The position numbers and the translations under genes are program-made. Under the pieces are notes generated by a model, which was not told where the DNA came from, ran no database searches, and worked only from the letters and a program-made list of their open reading frames with translations. DNA of 64,000 nt from Mycolicibacterium phocaicum (lineage in GTDB: Bacteria; Actinomycetota; Actinomycetes; Mycobacteriales; Mycobacteriaceae). Shown piece after piece: positions 8,563 through 16,723 of the stretch. The stretch's first letter is position 1; every line of letters begins with the position of its first letter. Location: the NCBI RefSeq assembly GCF_010731115.1, contig NZ_AP022616.1, positions 5,704,001 to 5,768,000 on the forward strand, in the 5' to 3' direction.

Positions 8563-9318
8563 ATGAGCACGCGATTCGAAGGAAAAACCGCGATCGTCAC
8601 GGGTGCCAGTCGTGGCATCGGATATGCCATCGCCCAGCGTCTGGTCGACGAGGGCGCCAAGGTGGTGATCACCGCCCGCAAGCAGGAAGCGCTCGACGCT
8701 GCCGTCGAGGCCCTCGGTGGCCCCGATGTCGCGCTGGCCGTGGCCGGCCGCGGCGACGACACCGAGCACCAGGATGCCGTGGTGGCCAAGACCCTCGAAA
8801 AGTTCGGGACCATCGACTATTTCGTCAACAACACCGGCATCAACCCGGTGTACGGGCCGCTCATGGACATCGACATGGACGCCGCGCGCAAGATTCTCGA
8901 AGTCAACGTGCTGTCCGCCCTGTCGTGGGTGCAGAAGGTGAACCGGGCCTGGCAGCGTGAGCACGGCGGCGCGATCGTCAACGTCGCCTCCATCGCCGGG
9001 CTGCGCCCGGCCCCTGGCATCGCAATGTACGGCGTCTCGAAAGCCGCGGTCATCCACCTCACCGAGGAGCTGGCTGTCGAGCTGGGCCCGAACATCCGCG
9101 TCAACGCCGTCGCGCCCGCCGTCGTCAAGACGCGCTTCGCGACGGCGCTGTACGAAGGCCGCGAAGAAGAGGTCAGCTCGCACTACGCACTGAAACGCCT
9201 TGGGGTGCCGGAAGATATCGGCTCGGTGGTGGCGTTCCTGCTGTCCGACGACGCCGGCTGGATGACCGGTCAGACCCTGACGATCGACGGCGGCGTGCTG
9301 CTGGGCGGCGGCGTCTGA
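8563..9318 (+). CDS. Short-chain dehydrogenase/reductase (SDR)
   Basis: A 251-residue classical SDR with the NAD(P) motif TGASRGIG near residue 14, FVNNTGINP (NNxG motif), the catalytic Ser in VNVASIAGL and YGVSK (catalytic Tyr/Lys). The C-terminus GQTLTIDGG is typical. GAGGAAG precedes the ATG at 8563. It is first in an operon with an APH-type kinase and an acyl-CoA dehydrogenase. The likely reaction is oxidation or reduction of a hydroxyacyl or alcohol intermediate. Confidence 0.88.
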   Translation: MSTRFEGKTAIVTGASRGIGYAIAQRLVDEGAKVVITARKQEALDAAVEALGGPDVALAVAGRGDDTEHQDAVVAKTLEKFGTIDYFVNNTGINPVYGPLMDIDMDAARKILEVNVLSALSWVQKVNRAWQREHGGAIVNVASIAGLRPAPGIAMYGVSKAAVIHLTEELAVELGPNIRVNAVAPAVVKTRFATALYEGREEEVSSHYALKRLGVPEDIGSVVAFLLSDDAGWMTGQTLTIDGGVLLGGGV

Positions 9319-10346
9319 TGGCCGCCGACACGCATCTCGAACTGCCGGGGCTGGACCTGGACCGCCTCGGTGCGTGGCTGTCGGCCACCGTGCCCGGCGC
9401 CGGTGCCACGCTGTCGGCGACGTTGATCGCCGGTGGCAAGTCGAACCTGACTTACCGCGTCACAGATGGCGATTCGTCGTGGATCGTCCGCCGGCCTCCC
9501 GTGGGCGAGTTGCTCGCCACGGCCCACGACATGAGTCGCGAATATCGGATGATGTCGGCGCTGGCGCCCACCGCGGTGCCCGTGCCCGCGATGTACGGAT
9601 TCTGCGATGACGCTTCCGTGCTCGGCGCACCCTTCTATGTGATGGCCGAGATCGACGGCACGCCCTACCGGCAGGCCGCCGAACTGACGGCGCTGGGCGC
9701 CGAGCGCACCCGGCTCATCTCGGAGCGACTCGTCGACACCCTGGTCGCGGTGCATTCCGTCGATCCCGCCTCGGTAGGGCTCGCGGACTTCGGCCGGCCC
9801 GAAGGGTTCCTCGGGCGTCAGGTCGGCCGGTGGCACAAGCAGTTCGCGGCGGCCCGCACCCGGGACCTGCCCGTCATGGAAAAGCTCTATGACGCGCTGT
9901 CGCAGCGGGTTCCGGCCGATTCGGCACCCGGCATCGTGCACGGCGACTACCGCCTCGACAACGTGCTGTTCGATTCCGCGGACCGGCCCGCCGCCGTCAT
10001 CGACTGGGAGTTGGCCACCATCGGCGACTCGCTCACCGATCTCGCGCTGATGGTGGCCTACGGGCGGTTGGCCGCATCGGGCAACGGGGAGGTCTCCGAT
10101 GTCAGCGAAGCCCCCGGCTTCCTGACCGAACAGGAGATCATCGACCGCTACCACGCCGGAATCGACCGTCCGCTAGGTGATTTCGGCTTCTACCTCGGTC
10201 TCGCCTTCTTCAAGATGGCAGGAATCTTCGAAGGTATCCACTACCGCTATGTCAACGGGCAGACCGTCGGTGACGGATTCTCGTTCGCCGGTGACGCGGT
10301 GCACTTCCTGCTGGACGCCGGCCTCAACGCACTCAAGGAGCACTGA
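9318..10346 (+). CDS. APH-family phosphotransferase, ACAD10/11 kinase-domain type
   Basis: A 342-residue aminoglycoside-phosphotransferase/choline-kinase fold protein. [10 protein letters not shown] is the glycine-rich loop region, [12 protein letters not shown] the catalytic loop and [20 protein letters not shown] the Mg-binding D-W-E motif. The ATG overlaps the SDR stop. Its downstream partner is an acyl-CoA dehydrogenase, the same pairing that is fused in animal ACAD10 and ACAD11, where the kinase phosphorylates 4-hydroxyacyl-CoAs. That role is inferred here; antibiotic resistance is unlikely from context. Confidence 0.82.
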   Translation: MAADTHLELPGLDLDRLGAWLSATVPGAGATLSATLIAGGKSNLTYRVTDGDSSWIVRRPPVGELLATAHDMSREYRMMSALAPTAVPVPAMYGFCDDASVLGAPFYVMAEIDGTPYRQAAELTALGAERTRLISERLVDTLVAVHSVDPASVGLADFGRPEGFLGRQVGRWHKQFAAARTRDLPVMEKLYDALSQRVPADSAPGIVHGDYRLDNVLFDSADRPAAVIDWELATIGDSLTDLALMVAYGRLAASGNGEVSDVSEAPGFLTEQEIIDRYHAGIDRPLGDFGFYLGLAFFKMAGIFEGIHYRYVNGQTVGDGFSFAGDAVHFLLDAGLNALKEH

Positions 10347-10347
10347 C

Positions 10348-11568
10348 ATGGAATTCGCGTACGACGCCAAGACCAACGAAATGATTGCCGAACTCACGGC
10401 GTTCATGGAAAGCCACGTCTATCCCGCCGAGAAGACGTTCCACGAGCAGCTGGGCGCACTGGACAACCGGTGGGCGTGGGACAGTGTCCCGGTTCTCACC
10501 GAGCTGCGCGCCGAGGCCCGGCGTCGCGGTTTGTGGAATCTGTTCCTGCCGGGTCAGAAGGGCGCCGGCCTGACGAACTTGCAATATGCGCCGCTGGCCG
10601 AAATCACCGGCCGCAGTATTCAATTGGCGCCCGCGGTGTTCAACTGTGCCGCTCCGGATACCGGCAACATGGAGGTGCTCAACGAGTTCGGCACCGAGGA
10701 GCAGCAGCGCCGCTGGCTCGAACCGTTGCTCGACGGCGAGATTCGGTCCGCCTTCGCCATGACCGAACCCGACGTGGCGAGCTCCGACGCCACCAACATC
10801 GAGCTGTCGATCGTACGGGATGGCGACGAGTACGTCATCAACGGCCGTAAGTGGTGGATCACCGGCGCGATGAATCCGAACTGCAAGGTGTTCATCGTGA
10901 TGGGCAAGACGGACCCGACCTCGGAACGCCACCGCCAGCAGTCGCAGATCCTGGTTCCCCGCGATACGCCGGGACTCGAGGTGCTGCGCCCCATGGAGGT
11001 GTTCGGGTACGACGATCACGACCACGGCGGCCACGCCGAGCTGCGGTTCACCGATGTGCGGGTGCCGGTGTCGAACCTGATCGGTGAAGAGGGTGGCGGG
11101 TTCGCGATCGCCCAGGCTCGCCTCGGCCCGGGCCGCATCCACCACTGCATGCGGGCGATCGGTGTCGCCGAGCGCGCCATCGAGATGATGTGTCAGCGCG
11201 CCGCGAGCCGGGTCGCGTTCGGCAAGCCGCTGGCCGAGCAGGGCGTGATCCGGGACTGGATCGCCGAATCCCGCGTGCGCGTCGAACAGCTGCGGCTGTT
11301 GGTGCTCAAGACGGCCTGGCTGATGGACACCGTCGGAAACCGCGGCGCGCACAGCGAGATTCAGGCCATCAAGATCGCCACGCCGCTGACGGTGCAGTGG
11401 ATCCTGGACAAGGCCATCCAGGTGCACGGCGCCGGTGGTATTTCTCAGGACTTCCCGCTCGCCGCCATGTACGCGGGCATCCGGACCCTCCGATTCGCCG
11501 ATGGGCCCGACGAGGTGCACAAGAACGCTCTCGCCCGGACCGAGCTCAAGAAGCACCTGGCGCGCTGA
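10348..11568 (+). CDS. Acyl-CoA dehydrogenase (FadE type)
   Basis: A 406-residue flavoenzyme of the acyl-CoA dehydrogenase family. [15 protein letters not shown] is the substrate/FAD segment in the middle domain, [16 protein letters not shown] follows, and the C-terminal domain has [28 protein letters not shown] and [17 protein letters not shown]. It starts at the ATG at 10348, 1 bp after the kinase gene stop. With that kinase it resembles a split ACAD10/11. It could remove phosphate from a phosphorylated hydroxyacyl-CoA or perform an ordinary alpha,beta-dehydrogenation. Confidence 0.88.
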   Translation: MEFAYDAKTNEMIAELTAFMESHVYPAEKTFHEQLGALDNRWAWDSVPVLTELRAEARRRGLWNLFLPGQKGAGLTNLQYAPLAEITGRSIQLAPAVFNCAAPDTGNMEVLNEFGTEEQQRRWLEPLLDGEIRSAFAMTEPDVASSDATNIELSIVRDGDEYVINGRKWWITGAMNPNCKVFIVMGKTDPTSERHRQQSQILVPRDTPGLEVLRPMEVFGYDDHDHGGHAELRFTDVRVPVSNLIGEEGGGFAIAQARLGPGRIHHCMRAIGVAERAIEMMCQRAASRVAFGKPLAEQGVIRDWIAESRVRVEQLRLLVLKTAWLMDTVGNRGAHSEIQAIKIATPLTVQWILDKAIQVHGAGGISQDFPLAAMYAGIRTLRFADGPDEVHKNALARTELKKHLAR

Positions 11569-11666
11569 CCGGCGCGCGTTGGTGTGGCGGCGTTCCTGCT
11601 GGGTAGGGGCGCCGCTCACCCGCATCTTTATTTGCATCAGAAATGACGATTAAATAGCGTGGTCAT

Positions 11667-12131
11667 GTGCGGTTGACCGGTTTCAGCGACGTCGGGCTGC
11701 GGATTCTGATCCGGCTCGCCGCTGAAGACGGCCGGCAGCGGATTTCGACGCGGCAGATCGCCGAGGACATGCAAATCTCGTACACGCACGCGACCAAAGC
11801 GTGTGCGCACCTGGCGGCGTCCGGGTGGCTGGACGCCGACCGCGGTCGCGGCGGCGGCCTGGCTCTCACCGCAGCCGGCCGTACCGCCCGTCTGGGCGAC
11901 GTGGTGCGGTCGCTGGAAGACGATGGTGACACCGAGCTGGTCGACTGCAGTGGGCTGGACTGCCCGCTGCAGTCGGCATGTCGGCTTCGCACCGTGTTGG
12001 CGCAGGCCAAAGCGGCGTTCTATGCGTCGCTGAACACCACCACGGTCGCCGACCTCGCGCAGCCGCCGACCAGGAACCTGCTCATCAGCCTCGGCGCCCT
12101 GACCGCGCAGATCGATTCCCGCGCCGATTGA
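11667..12131 (+). CDS. Rrf2-family regulator, NsrR-like with three cysteines
   Basis: A 154-residue winged-helix regulator. It opens with RLTGFSDVGLRILIRLA and has a HTH at about residues 27-52 (ISTRQIAEDMQISYTHATKA). The segment CSGLDCPLQSAC gives C-x4-C-x5-C, the spacing of the Fe-S ligands in NsrR. It therefore probably senses nitric oxide or redox state through an iron-sulfur cluster. The start is GTG at 11667. No flavohaemoglobin or NO-related gene lies beside it, so its targets are elsewhere. Confidence 0.8.
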   Translation: MRLTGFSDVGLRILIRLAAEDGRQRISTRQIAEDMQISYTHATKACAHLAASGWLDADRGRGGGLALTAAGRTARLGDVVRSLEDDGDTELVDCSGLDCPLQSACRLRTVLAQAKAAFYASLNTTTVADLAQPPTRNLLISLGALTAQIDSRAD

Positions 12132-12185
12132 ACCGAGCGGCCCGCTGGATCGTGGTACCCGTAACCGCTGCGCAAGGGGATCACG

Positions 12186-13307
12186 ATGCAACTGTCCGCA
12201 CGCCTGCCCACTGCTCTCGCCGCGACCGCCGTCGCCATGGCCGTCATCGCACCGGCGCCGCCCGCCCCGTCTGCCTCCGGCCATGCTTCTCCGCCGGCCG
12301 TGACCCGGGAAATCCGTTTGGCCGCAACAGTTCCACCGGGCGGGCTGATCACCAGCTTCGTGAAGAACCAGGGGATCTACTGCTCCATCATCTGCCCGCT
12401 GCTGGCGCAGACCGTCACCACAGGTGTCACCACGACGCTGCAGGAGCCGGGGGTGTTCCTCGCCGCATTGTCGGCGAACGGACCGCTAAAGGCCCTCGGC
12501 ATCGCCGCCGCGTCGATGACGGGACCCACGGCCGCCGCCATGGACAAGGCCATCGATGCCGACGCCGCCATTCCGGCGAAGCGGGCGCTCAACGCTTTCG
12601 AAGTCGGCGTGGTGGGTCTGCTCAACATTCCTCCCGCGATCGTCGGTGGGCCGGGCGCGGTGCTCAACGCGTTCCAGCAGTTCCGCCAGCAGACCTACGA
12701 CGCGCTCAACGCGCCTGTCGTCCGGAATCCGGAGCCGACGGTCATGCCGCGCGGCGTGTTGCAGGTCGCGGTGATCGGCGTGATCAATGTGGTTGCGGCC
12801 GTGATCTTCCCGGGCTTCAACTTCTTCCTTGCCGGCGCGTTCCATGTACCTGACGCCGTGGCTCGGGAACTGGCGAACAGCGGCAACCCGCTGCGCGCGT
12901 TCATGGCGGGTGTCCAGACGGCGGGTGGCGTGGTGACCAACGCCGCGAACGTCGTCGCGAACACCATCGTCACCGAGGCGAACAAGGTCCGCGCAGCTGC
13001 CATGCAGCCCGGTGCCTTCACCCCGGTGGCGGCGCCGAAGCCCGTGACGACGTCGGCCGTCACACCCGAGGTCACCATCGCCCAGACGCCGCCGAAGAAG
13101 CCGAAGAAAACGCCGCCGTCACAGTCATCGGGGCAGTTCCCCAACCCGTTGGCCGGGCTCGCCAACGGTCTGACGAAAGCGACGAAGGCACTGACGCCCA
13201 AGCCCGATCCCAAGTCGAAGCCGGACGCCAAGGCTGGTCTTCAGCCCAGCGACCGCGGCGCCCAAACCGGACTGCCGTCGCGCCCCGCCTTGCGCGCCAA
13301 CCGGTGA
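12186..13307 (+). CDS. Secreted or membrane-associated hypothetical protein
   Basis: A 373-residue protein not recognised as a named family. Residues 1-30 look like a signal peptide (LPTALAATAVAMAVIAPAPP). Then come a segment with two close cysteines (GIYCSIICPLLAQ), two hydrophobic stretches at about 120-145 and 195-220 (VLQVAVIGVINVVAAVIFPG), and a Lys/Pro-rich tail from about 290 (PPKKPKKTPPSQ). AAGGGG precedes the ATG. A cell-envelope protein typical of mycobacteria is inferred. Its last 67 bp overlap the convergent enoyl-CoA hydratase gene. Confidence 0.7.
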   Translation: MQLSARLPTALAATAVAMAVIAPAPPAPSASGHASPPAVTREIRLAATVPPGGLITSFVKNQGIYCSIICPLLAQTVTTGVTTTLQEPGVFLAALSANGPLKALGIAAASMTGPTAAAMDKAIDADAAIPAKRALNAFEVGVVGLLNIPPAIVGGPGAVLNAFQQFRQQTYDALNAPVVRNPEPTVMPRGVLQVAVIGVINVVAAVIFPGFNFFLAGAFHVPDAVARELANSGNPLRAFMAGVQTAGGVVTNAANVVANTIVTEANKVRAAAMQPGAFTPVAAPKPVTTSAVTPEVTIAQTPPKKPKKTPPSQSSGQFPNPLAGLANGLTKATKALTPKPDPKSKPDAKAGLQPSDRGAQTGLPSRPALRANR

Positions 13308-14041
13308 TTGCGCCCCCGCAGCAGCCGTAATTGCAAGAGCGATTCGGTCCAGAACGCCCAGCGCGGAGGCGACGTCCAGGTCGCGTCGAACAGTTTCTTG
13401 GTGGCGGCCAGCGCGTCGGGGGACCGCTCGATCAGCTGGGCGGCCAGCTCCTCGGCGGCCAGCAGCGGATCGTCGGCGACGGCGGTGACCAGTCCGTAGC
13501 CCAGGGCATCGGTCCCGGAAAACACCTCGGCGGTCATGGTGAGCCGCTTGGCCACATCCATCGGCAGGAGCTCGCTCAGAGTCACCGACCCGGTCATGTC
13601 CGGGATCAGGCCCCAGCGGGCCTCCATGACCGACAGCTTGCAGTCCGGCGTCGCGATCCGGAAGTCCGCGGCCAGGGCCACCTGCAGGCCGCCGCCGTAG
13701 CAGTGGCCGTGTACGGCCGCGATCACCGGAACCGGCAACTCGCGCCAAGCCCAGCAGGCCTGTTGGAACAGGTTGGTCTTCTGCCCCGGGAACTTGCCGA
13801 AGTTGCGCACGGCGCTCAATCCCTGCAACTTCGCTCCGGCGAAGTCCAGCCCGGTGCAGAACGCCCGCCCGTCGCCACGCAGAATCACGACGCGTACAGA
13901 ACGGTCGCGAGCCAATCGATCGGGGACCGTGGCGAGCGCCTCCAGCATCGGCAGGTCCAGGCTGTTCATCTTGTCGGCCCGGTTGAGCGTCGCGTAGGCG
14001 ATGCCATCTCGAACTTCGACGGTGATCCGATCCATTGCCAT
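13241..14041 (-). CDS. Enoyl-CoA hydratase/isomerase (crotonase) family protein
   Basis: A 266-residue crotonase-fold protein. VVILRGDGRAFCTGLDFAG and AVHGHCYGGGLQVALAADF give the two oxyanion-hole regions, and VMEARWGLIPDMTGSVTL is the active-site helix. The canonical second catalytic Glu position appears as Asp in PDMTG, so activity may be isomerase-like or non-hydratase. The start ATG is at 14041 (ATG 14035 is possible). It is a single gene, convergent with and overlapping the upstream secreted-protein gene. Confidence 0.83.
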   Translation of the reverse strand: MAMDRITVEVRDGIAYATLNRADKMNSLDLPMLEALATVPDRLARDRSVRVVILRGDGRAFCTGLDFAGAKLQGLSAVRNFGKFPGQKTNLFQQACWAWRELPVPVIAAVHGHCYGGGLQVALAADFRIATPDCKLSVMEARWGLIPDMTGSVTLSELLPMDVAKRLTMTAEVFSGTDALGYGLVTAVADDPLLAAEELAAQLIERSPDALAATKKLFDATWTSPPRWAFWTESLLQLRLLRGRNHRLARKAGRDGSPVWAPRSLG

Positions 14042-14299
14042 GGGGGCAGGATAGTGCGGCGCTGTCGGGTACCACAGCGCCGCTCGAAGCTGTGGGTATT
14101 TGGTGAAAATGCCCAAACAGCCCCACGGTCGAGGAACCCGCCCTACTGTGCAGCGGCAACGTCAACTGCGAACTTCAGCAAACCGGCGGCGCGCCAAGGC
14201 CTACCCGCGAGACAATTCATTCCGTTTCGCGAAGACTGTGTCCGAATCCGGAATCGATACGCTACTGTGATCCGCGTGACAGGCGAGGCGCGCGCGACC

Positions 14300-14947
14300 A
14301 TGGCGGAACGCCAGCGGGCGAAACGCGCTGAGCTGGTACGCGAAGAAGTCATCGAAGCGGCATTGGCGGAGTTCGCTGAGCGGGGATATCACCAGACCTC
14401 CATCAGTCACATCGCCAAGCGACTCGGGTCCGGCCATTCGATGTTCTACCGGTACTTCGAGAACAAGCGCGACATCGTCGACCACGCCGTGCGCCAGGTA
14501 AATGCCCGGGTGCTGGCGGCCATCGGCGACTCGACGCCGGGACGCCTGACGTCCATCACCGAATTCCGTGACCATCTTCTCGGCATCGGCATGGCGTACA
14601 GCGAACTCCTCGCCGATGAACCGCGCCTGATGCAGTTGATCGTCGTGCAGGCCGCCGGCGTCGACCAGCAGATGACCGAGGAATTCCAGCGGCTCTTCGA
14701 CGACGGCGCCCGTGTGCTGGCGAACATGCTCCGGGACGGCATCAATCAGGGCTACATCCGTGCCGACGTCGACGTGCGCGCCACCGCCCAGACAATCTGC
14801 GCCATCCCCTTCGGCATCGCCCTTCGCTACGGACAGAAGCCGAGCCGCGAGGAGTTGCTCGCACAGACCATCGCAAGCAATGAACTGGTGTGCCGCGGCA
14901 TCGCCACCGAGTGGCCGCAGTCCGGCCAGGAAGCGGCAGCCCGATGA
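14300..14947 (+). CDS. TetR-family regulator, first gene of the mce operon
   Basis: A 215-residue TetR with HTH at about residues 35-60 (HQTSISHIAKRLGSGHSMFY, then RYFENKRDIV). Its stop overlaps the yrbEA start as ATGA, so it is co-transcribed with the mce transporter genes and probably controls its own operon. In-frame GTG codons at 14267 and 14276 lie next to a TACGCT-like -10 element and could be leaderless starts, which would lengthen the protein by 8-11 residues. The placement differs from Mce1R (a GntR) and from KstR (mce4 control). Confidence 0.82.
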   Translation: MAERQRAKRAELVREEVIEAALAEFAERGYHQTSISHIAKRLGSGHSMFYRYFENKRDIVDHAVRQVNARVLAAIGDSTPGRLTSITEFRDHLLGIGMAYSELLADEPRLMQLIVVQAAGVDQQMTEEFQRLFDDGARVLANMLRDGINQGYIRADVDVRATAQTICAIPFGIALRYGQKPSREELLAQTIASNELVCRGIATEWPQSGQEAAAR

Positions 14948-15807
14948 CCGACCAGGCACAACCAAGGGGACTGGCGAAGTGGGGCGCCATCGCCGAGGCC
15001 ATCGACTGGGTCAAGCGTTATCTGCAGAACCACCCGATCGCATCGCTGAGTACCGCCGGCGGGCAGATCGTCCTCGGCCTGCGGACACTGGAGTACCTGT
15101 TCTTCGACATCGTCAAGGGCCGCTTCCAGGTGCGCGAATTCCTGGACCAGGCCGCGTTCATGGCCGGAACCGCTTTTACCCCAACGGTTCTGGTGACGAT
15201 CCCGATCAGCGTCACGCTGTCGATCCAGTTCGCGTTGCTGGCCGGTCAGGTCGGTGCGTCGTCGTTGTCGGGTGCGGCCACGGGTCTGGTCGTGATCAGG
15301 CAGGGCGCTCCGCTGGTCGCCTCACTGTTGCTCGCGACGGCGGTCGGTTCGGCCGTCTGCGCGGACCTCGGATCGCGCACCATGCGTGAGGAGATCTCCG
15401 CCATGGAGGTGATGGGCGTGTCGCCGATCCAGCGCTTGGTGGTGCCGCGGTTGGTCGCACTGGTGCTCATCGGTGTGCTGCTCACGGGTGTCACGAGCTT
15501 CGTCGGCTACCTGGCGAGCTACATGTTCAACGTCTACCTGCAGAACGGCACACCGGGCTCGTTCATCGCGACGTTCTCCTCGTTCTCCACCGTCGGTGAC
15601 CTCGCGCTGGCAATGGTCAAGGCCATCGTCTTCGGTGTCATCGTGGCGGTGATCAGTTGCCACAAGGGGCTGGACACCCGCGGCGGTCCGGCCGGTGTGG
15701 CCAACTCGGTGAACGCCGCGGTGGTGGAGTCGGTGCTGCTGATGATGATCGTCAACGTGGTGATGAGCCAGCTGTACGTCATCGTGTTCCCGAAGACGTC
15801 GATCTGA
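14944..15807 (+). CDS. yrbEA: YrbE/MlaE-family permease subunit A
   Basis: A 287-residue integral membrane protein of the MlaE permease family, forming with YrbEB the transmembrane part of an Mce lipid importer. About five hydrophobic segments are visible, e.g. TLSIQFALLAGQVG, VALVLIGVLLTGVTSFVGYL and ESVLLMMIVNVVMSQLYVIV. RTMREEISAMEVMGVSPIQR is the cytoplasmic EExDA-like loop that contacts the Mkl ATPase. ATGA overlap with the TetR gene sets the start. No ATPase gene lies in the operon, as usual in mycobacteria. Confidence 0.93.
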   Translation: MTDQAQPRGLAKWGAIAEAIDWVKRYLQNHPIASLSTAGGQIVLGLRTLEYLFFDIVKGRFQVREFLDQAAFMAGTAFTPTVLVTIPISVTLSIQFALLAGQVGASSLSGAATGLVVIRQGAPLVASLLLATAVGSAVCADLGSRTMREEISAMEVMGVSPIQRLVVPRLVALVLIGVLLTGVTSFVGYLASYMFNVYLQNGTPGSFIATFSSFSTVGDLALAMVKAIVFGVIVAVISCHKGLDTRGGPAGVANSVNAAVVESVLLMMIVNVVMSQLYVIVFPKTSI

Positions 15808-15808
15808 C

Positions 15809-16666
15809 ATGGCCGCTCCCTCAACATTCACGCCGCAGCTGTTGCGGCCGTTCACCGCGGTCGGCAACGGGCTGCTGAAGGCGGCCGGGCGCACCGGTCA
15901 CATGATCGAGTTCTTCGGCAAGGTCGTGCTGGCCATCCCGACGATGTGGCTGCGCTACCGCAAGGAACTGCTGCGGCTGTTGTCCGACATCACGTGGGGC
16001 AACGGCTCCATCGTGGTGGGCGGCGGCACGCTGAACGTGGCCGGCGTGCTCGGTGTCACGGCCGGGGCGCTGGTCGCCGTCGAGGGCTACAACGCCCTGA
16101 ATCTGTTGGGACTGGGGCCGGCGACGGGCCTGGTGTCGTCCTTCGCGACGACCCGAGAACTGGCGCCGGCGATGATCGCGATGGCGTTCATCGCGCAGGC
16201 CGGCTGCCGGTTCACCGCGCAACTGGGCGCCATGCGGATCAACGACGAGATCGACGCGCTGGACACCCTCGGCATCAACTCGGTGGCCTACCTGGTGGCG
16301 ACGCGAGTCGTGGCCTCGGTCATCGCGGTGGTCCCGCTGTTCCTCGCGGCCCTGGCCCTGGCCTACCTGTCGTGCCAGTTGGTCAGCGTCGTGGCCGGGC
16401 AGTCCACGGGCACCTATCTGCACTACTTCGGGCTGTTCCTCGAGGGCCGCGACGTGCTGTTCGCCACCGTCAAAGCGGTGATCTTCGTGTTCATCTCGTC
16501 AACCATCCAGTGCTACTACGGCTATTTCGCCTCCGGCGGCCCGGCCGGCGTCGGCGTGGCGGCCGGCCGCGCGATGCGCGGCAGTGTCACGGTCGTGATG
16601 ATCGTCAACATGCTGCTCACCATGGCGCTGTGGGGCGTCATCAGCGGTGCAAGGTTCGGTGGCTGA
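15809..16666 (+). CDS. yrbEB: YrbE/MlaE-family permease subunit B
   Basis: A 285-residue MlaE-type permease, partner of YrbEA. QLGAMRINDEIDALDTLGIN is the conserved ATPase-coupling loop, with hydrophobic helices before and after (VIAVVPLFLAALALAYLSCQ). SGGPAGVGVAAGRAMR near the C-terminus matches the family GGPAGVG motif also seen in YrbEA. It starts 1 bp after the yrbEA stop. Its TGA overlaps an ATG at 16666 that opens the frame expected for the MceA N-terminus. Confidence 0.93.
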   Translation: MAAPSTFTPQLLRPFTAVGNGLLKAAGRTGHMIEFFGKVVLAIPTMWLRYRKELLRLLSDITWGNGSIVVGGGTLNVAGVLGVTAGALVAVEGYNALNLLGLGPATGLVSSFATTRELAPAMIAMAFIAQAGCRFTAQLGAMRINDEIDALDTLGINSVAYLVATRVVASVIAVVPLFLAALALAYLSCQLVSVVAGQSTGTYLHYFGLFLEGRDVLFATVKAVIFVFISSTIQCYYGYFASGGPAGVGVAAGRAMRGSVTVVMIVNMLLTMALWGVISGARFGG

Positions 16667-16723
16667 TGGGCAACTCGTTCGACCACGACCCGCGCGGTTC
16701 GACCGACCGCAAGCGTCATCGGC

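Noticed and set aside
9318..10346. Aminoglycoside resistance gene
   Set aside because: The fold is the same, but pairing with an acyl-CoA dehydrogenase points to an ACAD10/11-type kinase.
13331..14299. Long N-terminal extension of the mce-operon TetR
   Set aside because: It runs opposite the enoyl-CoA hydratase and the intergenic region; the TetR domain starts only near 14300.
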